56,691 nucleotides of DNA, from contig NZ_JAFEXF010000024.1 of the NCBI RefSeq assembly GCF_016905445.1, positions 1 through 56,691 of the forward strand, read 5' to 3'. The notes beneath the pieces are model-generated. The model saw only the letters and a program-made list of their open reading frames with translations. It did no database searches and was not told the origin of the DNA. Numbering within the stretch: position 1 is the stretch's first letter; every line of letters begins with the position of its first letter. This stretch comes from Streptomyces sp. G44. Lineage in GTDB: Bacteria; Actinomycetota; Actinomycetes; Streptomycetales; Streptomycetaceae. Of the stretch, positions 47,600 to 56,691 are shown piece by piece. Both the position numbers and the translations under genes were made by a program.

Positions 47600-48298
47600 T
47601 CAGTCCTTGTCGACGTGTTCCCGCAGGATCTTGCGGTTGGTCGCGTCGATGTCGAAGGTCGTCTTGTTCCAGTCGTCGGTCGTCACGACGTCGACGGACC
47701 ACTTCGGCGCGCCCCCGTTGGAGTCCGCGTCCTCCAGTTCGATGGACGTGACGGTCCCCTTGGTCTTGCCGGTGGCGGTCTCCGCGGCCTGTTGCGCGGT
47801 CACGGTGGCCTTGCCCAGCCGGTCCGCCAGCTCACGCTTGTCGTCCGTGTCCTGGTCCTTCTTGGCCCGCGCCCCGTCCGCCTTGCCGCTGACCGCGTCG
47901 ACACGCACCGTATGGGCGGCGCCGTCGGCCGTCGCCACCTCGGTCTCCCATGTGGGCTTGTCCGCGGGGCCCTTCAGTTCGATGGAGACCGGCTTCGACT
48001 TCGGCACCGCCGCCACCGCGGTGCCCAGCGCGTCCTCGTGGCCGACCTTGGCCTTCGGGACGAGGGCCTTGCGTTCGGACTGGTCCTCGGTGAGGCCGCC
48101 CGCCGACGTGGTGGCCGTCGCGGTGGGTACGGGGGCGGCCTCGGCCGTGCCCGTCTTCGCGGCGCCGTCGTTGTCGTTGTCGTCAGCGCAGCCGGTGAGC
48201 AGGGCTCCCGCCGCGACCGCGGCACAGAGCAGACCGGTGCCTCGCGAGGCCGACAGCCGCCTCTGCCTGGAGGTGGCGTCATTCCTTTTTGTGATCAT
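47600..48298 (-). CDS. PepSY-domain lipoprotein
   Basis: Predicted 232 residues. The lipoprotein signal ends in ALLTGCADDNDND with the lipidated Cys near residue 37, followed by a Thr/Ala linker. Two PepSY-like units: KVGHEDALGTAVAAVPKSKP with SIELKGPADKPTWETEVATA, and KATVTAQQAAETATGKTKGT with SIELEDADSNGGAPKWSVDV. PepSY domains may inhibit proteases or sense signals outside the cell. It stands alone between the MMPL and cytochrome oxidase genes. Confidence 0.85.
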   Translation of the reverse strand: MITKRNDATSRQRRLSASRGTGLLCAAVAAGALLTGCADDNDNDGAAKTGTAEAAPVPTATATTSAGGLTEDQSERKALVPKAKVGHEDALGTAVAAVPKSKPVSIELKGPADKPTWETEVATADGAAHTVRVDAVSGKADGARAKKDQDTDDKRELADRLGKATVTAQQAAETATGKTKGTVTSIELEDADSNGGAPKWSVDVVTTDDWNKTTFDIDATNRKILREHVDKD

Positions 48299-48362
48299 AA
48301 ATGCAACTTAGGTGATAGGTCCGACCGTCGCCTCACCCGGTGCGCCACCGGAGGGAACGACC

Positions 48363-50075
48363 TCACGTCCGGTCACCCTCGTGGCCGCCGGCGTCGATGA
48401 CGTCGCGCTTGCCGGTGTTCTCCTTCTGGTCGAGCTGGACGACGTCGGGGTGGTGCAGGTCGAAGGCCGGGGATTCGGAGCGGACCTTCGGCAGGGTGAC
48501 GAAGTTGTGCCGGGGCGGCGGGCAGGAGGTGGCCCACTCCAGGGAACGGCCGAACCCCCAGGGGTCGTCGACCTTGACGCGCTCGCCGTACTTGGCGGTC
48601 TTCCAGACGTTGTAGAGGAACGGCAGCGTGGACAGGCCGAGGAGGAAGGCCCCGATGGAGGAGACGGTGTTGAGGGCGGTGAAGCCGTCGGCGTCCAGGT
48701 AGTCGGCGTAGCGGCGGGGCATGCCCTCGGCGCCGAGCCAGTGCTGGACGAGGAAGGTGGTGTGGAAGCCCACGAACAGGGTCCAGAAGTGGATCTTCTC
48801 CAGCCGCATGTCGAGCAGGGTGCCCGTCATCTTCGGCCACCAGAAGCTGAAGCCGCCGAACATCGCGAACACGATCGTGCCGAAGAGCACGTAGTGGAAG
48901 TGCGCGACGACGAAGTAGGTGTCGGTGACGTGCCAGTCCAGGGGCGGGGAACCGAGGATCACCCCGGTCAGGCCCCCGAAGAGGAACGTGACCAGGAAGC
49001 CGACCGCCCACAGCATCGGCGGCTCGAAGGACAGCGAGCCCTTCCACAGGGTGCCGATCCAGTTGAAGAACTTCACGCCGGTCGGGACCGCGATCAGATA
49101 GGTCAGGAAGGAGAAGAACGGCAGCAGCACCCCGCCGGTGGCGAACATGTGGTGCGCCCACACGGTGACCGAGAGGCCGGTGATCGCGATGGTGGCGCCG
49201 ACCAGCCCGATGTATCCGAAGATCGGCTTGCGGGAGAACACCGGCAGGATCTCGGTGATCACACCGAAGAACGGCAGCGCCAGGATGTACACCTCGGGGT
49301 GGCCGAAGAACCAGAACAGGTGCTGCCACAGGAGGGCCCCGCCGTTCTCGGGGCTGAAGACCTGGGCGCCGAAGCGCCGGTCGGCCTCCAGGACGAGCAG
49401 CGCCGCCGCCAGGACGGGGAAGGCGAACAGCACCAGGACCGAGGTGAGCAGCACGTTCCAGGTGAAGATCGGCATGCGGAACATGGTCATGCCGGGGGCG
49501 CGCATGCAGATGATGGTCGTGGTGAAGTTGACCGCGCCGAGGATGGTGCCGAAGCCGGAGAGCGCCAGGCCCATGATCCACAGGTCGCCGCCGATGTACG
49601 GGGTGCGCTCGCCGCCGCTCAGCGGGGTGTACGCGGTCCAGCCGAAGTCGGCGGCTCCCTGGGGCGTGAGGAAGCTGCCGAGCACGATCAGCCCGCCGAA
49701 GAGGAACAGCCAGTAGGAGAGCATGTTCAGGCGGGGGAAGGCGACGTCGGGGGAACCGATCTGGAGCGGCATGATCGCGTTGGCGAAGCCGGCGAACGTC
49801 GGGGTGGCGAAGAGCAGCAGCATGATCGTGCCGTGCATGGTGAACGACTGGTTGTACTGCTCGGCCGAGAGCAACTGCATGCCAGGGCGGGCCAGTTCCG
49901 CCCGGATGGCCATGGCCAGCGCCCCGCCGATCAGGAAGAACGCGAACGACGTGATCAGGTACAGATGGCCGATCTTCTTGTGATCGGTCGTGGTGATCCA
50001 GGAGACGACCACCCGGCCCTTGCCGCGACGTCCTTCGGTCGGTACCAGCGTGACCGGATCCGCTTGAGCAGTCAT
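48363..50075 (-). CDS. ctaD: Cytochrome c oxidase subunit I, stand-alone copy
   Basis: Predicted 570 residues, about twelve helices. Heme a and heme a3/CuB ligands are present: [19 protein letters not shown] (His and Tyr cross-link), [10 protein letters not shown] and AHFHYVLFG. It is an aa3-type enzyme that reduces oxygen and pumps protons. No ctaC, ctaE or ctaF lies next to it, unlike the usual respiratory cluster, so this is probably a second copy of subunit I, as often seen in Streptomyces. ATG 50075 follows GAGGGAAC. The hydrophilic C-terminal tail (about 40 residues) ends [20 protein letters not shown]. Confidence 0.94.
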   Translation of the reverse strand: MTAQADPVTLVPTEGRRGKGRVVVSWITTTDHKKIGHLYLITSFAFFLIGGALAMAIRAELARPGMQLLSAEQYNQSFTMHGTIMLLLFATPTFAGFANAIMPLQIGSPDVAFPRLNMLSYWLFLFGGLIVLGSFLTPQGAADFGWTAYTPLSGGERTPYIGGDLWIMGLALSGFGTILGAVNFTTTIICMRAPGMTMFRMPIFTWNVLLTSVLVLFAFPVLAAALLVLEADRRFGAQVFSPENGGALLWQHLFWFFGHPEVYILALPFFGVITEILPVFSRKPIFGYIGLVGATIAITGLSVTVWAHHMFATGGVLLPFFSFLTYLIAVPTGVKFFNWIGTLWKGSLSFEPPMLWAVGFLVTFLFGGLTGVILGSPPLDWHVTDTYFVVAHFHYVLFGTIVFAMFGGFSFWWPKMTGTLLDMRLEKIHFWTLFVGFHTTFLVQHWLGAEGMPRRYADYLDADGFTALNTVSSIGAFLLGLSTLPFLYNVWKTAKYGERVKVDDPWGFGRSLEWATSCPPPRHNFVTLPKVRSESPAFDLHHPDVVQLDQKENTGKRDVIDAGGHEGDRT

Positions 50076-50246
50076 CAGTTCCCTCACATCCGTGGCGAAC
50101 GCCGTGATCCGGACCAAACTCCCGTATGTGCGGGGCGTTGGCACGCTGACGCGCTGTGCGGTGCCGAGTCGGGCCCGGATCGCCGCCCGGACGACCGTGC
50201 CGCGCCACCGCGGCGGCCCCCCTGCGCCACGGGCACGCGCCCGTGC

Positions 50247-50483
50247 TCAGAGCAGCAGGACCAGGGCGTAGACGAGGAAGAACGCGGCGATCAGCACCGC
50301 GAGGCCGAGGATCAGGGCCAGGGGCCCCTTGGACCACCCCTTCGGCGGGTTGTGGGCGGGCCCGGTTCCCGACATGCCGCCCTCCGAGGGCGGGGTCTCA
50401 CCCGGTGGCACACCGCCGCCGGGCTCAAGTCCTGAGGTGTCGCGCGGGTCCGGATCGGGGTCCGGGTGGGGGGAAGAAGTCAT
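50247..50483 (-). CDS. Small membrane protein, DUF6480-like
   Basis: Predicted 78 residues: an Asp/Pro-rich start (SSPHPDPDPDPRD), then GLEPGGGVPPGETPPSEGGM, then a single C-terminal hydrophobic helix (LALILGLAVLIAAFFLVYAL). This matches a small actinobacterial family of unknown function that I recall as DUF6480. ATG 50483 has GGGGGGAAG upstream, loosely placed. Located upstream of ctaD on the same strand with a 170-base gap. Confidence 0.8.
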   Translation of the reverse strand: MTSSPHPDPDPDPRDTSGLEPGGGVPPGETPPSEGGMSGTGPAHNPPKGWSKGPLALILGLAVLIAAFFLVYALVLLL

Positions 50484-50798
50484 GTGATCCACGTTCCCAT
50501 CTCGCGCGCCGTGGGCTGGAGCGACGCCCGGACGGCGCACACAGGGCGCGCAGGTACACCCCGGACGGGCCAGCCGCCGCCGTCTCGACGCCACCCCGGT
50601 CTCCGTACGGGCCCCCGCGCCCCCTGCGCACGGCCCCTCGGCGCGACCTAGCCCAACCAGGTCACATCTCCGGCGAACCCGCCGCCGCCCGGTGCGTCCG
50701 CACGGCCGGTGCGGGCCGGGCGCACGATGTTGGTCCTTGGTGTGCCGTGCGGTGGTCGCGTTCGGCGCCGGACGGATACGACAGCCAGGGAGGCCGCG
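50484..50798. other. 315-base intergenic region
   Basis: Holds the divergent promoters of the DUF6480-like gene and the aldehyde dehydrogenase operon. No clear operator, hairpin or small gene is seen. Confidence 0.5.
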
Positions 50799-52265
<1,467 letters not shown>

Positions 52266-52294
52266 GCGGGCGGGGCGGAAGGGAAGGCGACGGC

Positions 52295-53869
52295 ATGGAC
52301 GACGAGACGACGACCTACGACTACCTCATCATCGGCGGCGGTACGGCCGGCTGCGTGCTGGCCGCCCGGCTGAGCGAGGACCCGGCCTGCCGTGTGTGCG
52401 TGGTGGAGGGCGGGCCCAGCGACGTCGGCGACGAGCGCATCCTGAAGCTGCGCAACTGGATCAATCTGCTCGGCTCCGAGTTCGACTACGGCTACACCAC
52501 CGAGGAGCAGCCGCGCGGCAATTCGCACATCCTGCACTCCCGGGCCCGCGTACTGGGCGGCTGTTCCTCGCACAACACCCTGATCAGCTTCCTGCCGTTC
52601 CCGCAGGACCTCGACGAGTGGGTGGAGCGTGGCTGCGAGGGCTGGGGGCCGGAGACGATCCTGCCGTACCGCGCCCGGCTGCGGAACACGATCGTGCCCG
52701 TGGGCGCCGCCGATCGCAACGCGATCGCCCAGGACTTCGTCACGGCTGCCGCCACCCGCCTCGGCGTCCCGGTCATCGACGACTTCAACGCCCGGCCCTT
52801 CACCGACGGCACCGGCTTCTTCTCCCTCGCCTACGACCCGCGGACCAACACGCGGTCGTCGGCCTCGGTCGCCTACCTGCACCCCGTGCTCGACCGCCCG
52901 AACCTGACGCTGCGTCTGGAGACGTGGGCCCACCGGCTCCTGCCCGACAGCGAGGGCCGGTTCACCCGCGTCCAGGTACGCAACCCCGACGGCTCCGCGT
53001 CGACGCTGGAGGCCGAGGCGGAGGTCCTGCTGTGCGCGGGGGCGATCGACACGCCGCGGCTGCTCCTGCTCTCCGGCATCGGACCGGCCGACCAGCTGCG
53101 CGATCTGGGCATCGAGGTGCGTGCCGACCTGCCCGGGGTCGGCGAGAACCTCCTCGACCACCCCGAGTCGGTGATGGTGTGGGAGACCCGTGGCCCGCTG
53201 CCGCCCAACTCGGCCATGGACTCCGACGCCGGGCTCTTCCTGCGGCGCGACTCCGCGGGCGGCCCGCGCCCCGACCTGATGTTCCACTTCTACCAGGTGC
53301 CGTTCACGGTCAACACGGAGCGGCTCGGTTACCCCGTGCCCGAGCACGGCGTCTGCATGACCCCGAACGTGCCGCGCGCCCGTTCGGTCGGCCGGATGTG
53401 GCTGCGCGGCCCGGACCCGGCCGTGCCACCCGCCCTGGACTTCCGCTACTTCACCGATCCGGACGGCCACGACGAACGGACGATCGTCGAGGGCCTGCGG
53501 ATCGCCCGCGAGGTCGCCGCCGCCCAGCCGCTCAGCGACTGGCTGCTGCGCGAGGTGGCGCCGGGCCCGGACGTGCGGTCGGACGCGGACCTCTCCGAGT
53601 ACGGGCGCCGCGCCGCCCACACCGTCTACCACCCGGCGGGGACCTGCCGGATGGGCGCCGAGGACGACCCGATGGCGGTGCTCGATCCGCAACTGCGGCT
53701 GCGCGGACACGACGGGCTGCGCGTCGTGGACGCGTCGATCTTCCCCACCATGCCGACCATCAACCCCATGGTCACCGTGCTGCTCGCCGCCGAGCGCGCG
53801 GCGGACCTCATCACCGGCGGCCCGCCCCCGCAGCCGACGGACACCGAGACGGCCGGGGGCGTCCGATGA
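52295..53869 (+). CDS. GMC oxidoreductase, choline-dehydrogenase-like
   Basis: Predicted 524 residues. FAD-binding fold YLIIGGGTAGCVLAARLSED at the start; GMC signature region SRARVLGGCSSHNTLISFLP; second signature AGAIDTPRLLLLSGIGPADQ; catalytic His in TVYHPAGTCRMG with the second His/Asn position in TINPMVTVL. Such flavoproteins oxidise alcohols to aldehydes; the neighbouring aldehyde dehydrogenase suggests choline or a similar compound. ATG overlap (ATGA) with the permease downstream. Confidence 0.88.
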   Translation: MDDETTTYDYLIIGGGTAGCVLAARLSEDPACRVCVVEGGPSDVGDERILKLRNWINLLGSEFDYGYTTEEQPRGNSHILHSRARVLGGCSSHNTLISFLPFPQDLDEWVERGCEGWGPETILPYRARLRNTIVPVGAADRNAIAQDFVTAAATRLGVPVIDDFNARPFTDGTGFFSLAYDPRTNTRSSASVAYLHPVLDRPNLTLRLETWAHRLLPDSEGRFTRVQVRNPDGSASTLEAEAEVLLCAGAIDTPRLLLLSGIGPADQLRDLGIEVRADLPGVGENLLDHPESVMVWETRGPLPPNSAMDSDAGLFLRRDSAGGPRPDLMFHFYQVPFTVNTERLGYPVPEHGVCMTPNVPRARSVGRMWLRGPDPAVPPALDFRYFTDPDGHDERTIVEGLRIAREVAAAQPLSDWLLREVAPGPDVRSDADLSEYGRRAAHTVYHPAGTCRMGAEDDPMAVLDPQLRLRGHDGLRVVDASIFPTMPTINPMVTVLLAAERAADLITGGPPPQPTDTETAGGVR

Positions 53870-55326
53870 CGGCGCCCGCGACGCCGGGCGGCGCCGCGGG
53901 CGCCGAGCACGGGGAAGAGGCGTCGGAGTTCCGCAAGGACATGGGACCGTGGGCGAATTTCGCCCTCGGGTTCACCTACCTCTCCCCCGTGGTCAGCACG
54001 TACACGCTCTTCGGCACGGCCCTCGCCGACGGCGGTCCGCCCATGATCTGGGCCTTCGTCATGGCGGGCTGCGGGCAGTTCCTCGTCGCGCTGGTCTTCG
54101 GCGAGGTCGTCGCCCAGTACCCGGTCGCGGGCGGGGTCTACCCGTGGGCACGACGGCTGTGGGGCAAGCGCTGGGCCTGGATGACCGGGTGGATCTACAT
54201 GTGGGCGCTGCTCATCACGATCACCAGCGTCGCGTACGGAGCCGGGCCCTACATCGCCATCCTGCTCGGCTTCCGCGCCACCGTGCACACCACCGTGCTG
54301 TGCACGATCGGGCTGATCCTCGTCGCCGTGCTCATCAACTACGCCGGTACGAAGTCGCTTTCGTGGGCGGCGCTGATCGGTTTCGGCGCGGAGCTGGTCG
54401 GCGCCGTCGTCGTCGGCGTCATCCTCCTGGTCACGCACCGCTTCCACGGGCTCGGCGTGCTCTTCGACGACTACGGCGCCGCCGGTGACGGTTCCTACCT
54501 GCCCGTCTTCCTCGGGGCGGCGATCATCGGCTTCTACCAGTACTACGGCTTCGAGGCCTGCGGCGACGTCGCCGAGGAGGTGAAGAACCCCGGCAAGGTG
54601 ATCCCCAAGGCGATGCGCCGCACGATCTACGTGGGCGGGGCGGCGGCGACGTTCACCTGTCTGACACTGCTGCTCGCCGTCGTCGACTACCAGGCGGTGA
54701 TCTCGGGGAAGGACGCCGACCCGGCCGTCCGGATCCTGTTCGACGCCCTGGGCGAGGCCGGCGCGCGGGTGGTGATGGCCGTCGTACTCATCTCCTTCCT
54801 GTCCTGCACGATCAGCCTCCAGGCCGCGGCCGGCCGGCTGATCTACTCGTACGCACGCGACGAGATGATCATCGGCCACCGGTTCCTGCGGAAGTTCTCG
54901 CCGACGCGTGCCGTGCCCGAGTACGCGCTGCTGGTCGCCGCGGTGATCCCGGCGCTGATCGCCGTCGGCTCCCTGATCTCGACGGACGCCCTGACCAAGA
55001 TCGTGTCCTTCGCGATCCTCGGCATCTACGCCGCTTTCCAGATGGTGGTCCTGGCCGCGCTGCGCGCCCGCGTCAAGGGCTGGAAGCCGAGCGGCGAGTA
55101 CCGGCTGGGCCGGTGGGGCCTGCTCGTCAACATCGGGGCGCTCGTCTACGGGATCTTCGCCATCGTCACCATCGCCTGGCCCCGGACGCCGGAGGCCGCC
55201 TGGTACGACAACTGGATCGTGCTGCTCGGCGGCGGCGTCGTGGTGGCCGTGGGGCTCCTGTACATGTTCACCACGCACCACTACGGACGCGGCGACGCCC
55301 CGTCGGCGAACGCGATCCCCGACTGA
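53866..55326 (+). CDS. APC-family permease
   Basis: Predicted 486 residues, about twelve membrane helices. Motifs of the amino acid-polyamine-organocation superfamily: ALGFTYLSPVVSTYTLFGTA in helix 1 and the conserved FGEVVAQYPVAGGVYPWARR after helix 2, with FEACGDVAEEVKNPGKVIPK in the middle loop. It likely imports the alcohol or amine that the two enzymes encoded before it oxidise. Translation is coupled through the ATGA overlap. No regulator is next to the operon. Confidence 0.88.
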   Translation: MTAPATPGGAAGAEHGEEASEFRKDMGPWANFALGFTYLSPVVSTYTLFGTALADGGPPMIWAFVMAGCGQFLVALVFGEVVAQYPVAGGVYPWARRLWGKRWAWMTGWIYMWALLITITSVAYGAGPYIAILLGFRATVHTTVLCTIGLILVAVLINYAGTKSLSWAALIGFGAELVGAVVVGVILLVTHRFHGLGVLFDDYGAAGDGSYLPVFLGAAIIGFYQYYGFEACGDVAEEVKNPGKVIPKAMRRTIYVGGAAATFTCLTLLLAVVDYQAVISGKDADPAVRILFDALGEAGARVVMAVVLISFLSCTISLQAAAGRLIYSYARDEMIIGHRFLRKFSPTRAVPEYALLVAAVIPALIAVGSLISTDALTKIVSFAILGIYAAFQMVVLAALRARVKGWKPSGEYRLGRWGLLVNIGALVYGIFAIVTIAWPRTPEAAWYDNWIVLLGGGVVVAVGLLYMFTTHHYGRGDAPSANAIPD

Positions 55327-55658
55327 GTGCGGTTCCCCGGCGTCGAGCAGTATGGCGGGCCCGTCCTACGACCCCTGCGGTGTCGACGGCCGGCTCGGCA
55401 CCAACGGCTCACAGGGGTCAGGAACAGGGTCCCCCGGTGGCGCGCCGCCCAGCGTCAGGTGCCAGAGCCCGGCCACATGGTTGACCTGCGCGCTCTTCGA
55501 GATCTGGTGGTGAGCGGCGTCGTGGCCGGGAAAGGCGCTGCTTAGCCGGGTGCCTTCCCCAGCAGCCCACTGTCGCGGACCTCGCGCAGCGAAGCGGCGA
55601 ACCCGCTCGGGTCCGCGGTGCGGGACCGGTCGGCCCCGCACACCGGCCGGGGGCGGTG
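55327..55658. other. 332-base intergenic region
   Basis: Lies between the permease stop and the stop of the small secreted-protein gene (convergent). Open frames here have poor codon pattern. No convincing gene or strong terminator is seen. Confidence 0.5.
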
Positions 55659-55949
55659 TCAGTTGATGACTTTGCCCAGGATCGGCAGCGCGGGGGCCGC
55701 GGAGTCGTCCCGGACGTGGGACTTCTGCCGGATCTCGTTGCACTGGAAGGCGCGTGCCTGGTCCAGCACCTCGATGGTGATGACGGCGTCGATGTCCTGC
55801 ACGGTCGGACACACGTCGCGGATGACCTCGATGTTCTGCGACTTGTGGCCGTGGACCTCTTCGTCGGCCAGGGCCGGGGTGACCGCCAGTCCGGTGGCGG
55901 CCAAGGTGAGCACCGACCCGGCCAGCACCTTCTTGTTCGTCGAGTTCAT
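55659..55949 (-). CDS. Small secreted protein
   Basis: Predicted 96 residues from ATG 55949, with AGGAG upstream. Signal peptide MNSTNKKVLAGSVLTLAATG, ending near TPALADEE. The mature part of about 65 residues includes two cysteines (RDVCPTV and FQCNEIR) that may pair and an His-rich start (EEVHGHKSQ). The sequence does not match a chaplin or a rodlin. Family not recognised. Confidence 0.75.
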   Translation of the reverse strand: MNSTNKKVLAGSVLTLAATGLAVTPALADEEVHGHKSQNIEVIRDVCPTVQDIDAVITIEVLDQARAFQCNEIRQKSHVRDDSAAPALPILGKVIN

Positions 55950-56520
55950 GTCGCGCAGCGCTCCTGTCCGGTGAGACACGGCACCCCGTCCGGGTGCCGA
56001 CGCCGGACCCAACCGGCTCACCGCGGCAAAGGTTGCGCGAGGCGTGGGGCATTCACCCGGTCGCCGTCACCGGCCGCACTCCCGCACACGGCCACGAGGC
56101 ACCGCCGTCGCCGTCCAGGGTGTCGGAAGTCGCACGTGGTGCCGGGTGGGCGGGCCCGGCAGGCCGGTGTGGGCTGCTCAGGTGGACGCCCGTGCCCGGA
56201 GGGTGAGTTGACGACCCGTACGCGTGTGGCGTCGTCGGCGCCGGCGATCCCTGCGCAGCGGGGCGGCGCGAGCGTCGGCGTCGCAGCGCGGCTCCAGACA
56301 CAGCTCAGCCCCGCGGCCACCGGAAGCGGATGGACGCGGGGCCGACGCCGTAGCGCCTCAGTGCTGCCGTGCGCGGGGGGCGCCGGCTACGACTGCTCCG
56401 GACTCACTTGCCGTTCGGCTGCTTCGGCTCCGACGGCGAGAGGAGCAGCGCCAGCAGGAGTTGACCCTGCGCCTCGGGCGCGTATACCGGGCCGCGTTCG
56501 CTCCGCGCGGCCGACGGGGT
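55950..56520. other. 571-base region without a clear gene
   Basis: Contains the promoter of the small secreted-protein gene and a downstream flank of the sigma-factor gene. A frame near 56375-56410 encodes GAGYDCSGLT, the catalytic Cys motif of NlpC/P60 peptidases, but no full domain follows, so at most it is a relic. The rest shows no gene-like codon pattern. Confidence 0.45.
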
Positions 56521-56691
56521 TCAGTTCGTGACCAGGCCCGCGCGCAGCTTGGCGACGATCCGGCTGATGAGGCGGGAGACGTGCATCTGGGAGCAGCCGA
56601 GGACCTCGCCGATCTGGCTCTGGGTCTGCTCCTCCACGAAGCGCAGGTGGATGATCTGGCGCTCGCGGTCGTCGAGTTCGGCGATCAGCGG
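56521..56691 (-). CDS. SigB/SigF-family sigma factor, C-terminal end
   Basis: 56 codons, including the stop, are present and the gene continues off the right edge. LDDRERQIIHLRFVEEQTQS and QIGEVLGCSQMHVSRLISRI form the helix-turn-helix of sigma region 4, which binds the -35 element; the end is KLRAGLVTN. The pattern matches stress or development sigma factors of the SigB/SigF group in Streptomyces, normally controlled by an anti-sigma factor, which is not in the window. Confidence 0.9.
   Translation of the reverse strand, partial: PLIAELDDRERQIIHLRFVEEQTQSQIGEVLGCSQMHVSRLISRIVAKLRAGLVTN

Noticed and set aside
48303..48322. Iron-box-like TTAGGTGATAGG in front of the PepSY gene
   Set aside because: Only the first half resembles the consensus; the second half does not.
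55659..55949. A chaplin or rodlin gene
   Set aside because: The signal peptide is similar in style, but the mature sequence lacks the chaplin repeat and the rodlin Asn/Gly/Val pattern.

Overview
The window is a high-GC actinobacterial chromosome segment, almost certainly Streptomyces. The evidence is GC-rich third codon positions, frequent GTG and TTG starts, ATGA-type start/stop overlaps, DmdR/IdeR-type iron boxes, a coelichelin-like hydroxamate siderophore locus, and many secreted proteins with Streptomyces-style signal peptides. No tRNA, rRNA, CRISPR array, phage or IS element was recognised.

Left arm (1-9.6 kb): the partial HEAT-repeat gene at the edge is followed by an arsenic resistance unit (arsR-acr3 on the minus strand, arsC divergent). 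Next come a DinB-like protein, a secreted ricin-B lectin protein, two paralogous small secreted proteins with a secreted peptidoglycan-binding protein, a GNAT, a DEAD-box helicase and a short hypothetical gene. Several short tandem duplications sit between the secreted-protein genes.

Centre (9.8-38.8 kb): a siderophore locus. Its core is a 4762-residue NRPS read as C-A-PCP-C-A-PCP-C-A-PCP-C-A-PCP-C with no epimerase or thioesterase. Specificity residues read by eye give an unusual code for A1 and A4, Ser for A2 and N5-hydroxyornithine for A3. With an ornithine N5-monooxygenase, a formyltransferase, an MbtH protein and a terminal C domain, this fits a foroxymithine-type product: an acylated formyl-hydroxyornithine-Ser chain on a diketopiperazine of two hydroxyornithines. 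Around the core are a ferric-siderophore binding lipoprotein, a FecCD-type permease pair with ATPase and an attached amidohydrolase, and a heterodimeric ABC exporter with one degenerate ATP site. At the left end are an acetylglutamate kinase paralogue and an N-acetylglutamate-synthase-like GNAT, each with its own iron box. They look like a dedicated, iron-controlled ornithine supply. Six iron boxes are visible, upstream of argB, the GNAT, the importer operon, the exporter operon, the monooxygenase and the formyltransferase.

Right arm (38.9-56.7 kb): an NLP-type (necrosis-inducing-like) secreted protein; an ankyrin/HEAT protein; a HEAT plus MerR-HEAT gene pair whose 3' end is partly duplicated; a sulfotransferase; a TetR regulator divergent from an MMPL transporter; a PepSY lipoprotein; a stand-alone cytochrome oxidase subunit I; a small DUF6480-like membrane protein; an aldehyde dehydrogenase / GMC oxidoreductase / APC permease operon (choline-to-betaine type); a small secreted protein; and the C-terminal end of a SigB/SigF-family sigma factor cut by the window edge.

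All calls are from reading the sequence by eye. Family names rest on motifs and general similarity, and no search was run.
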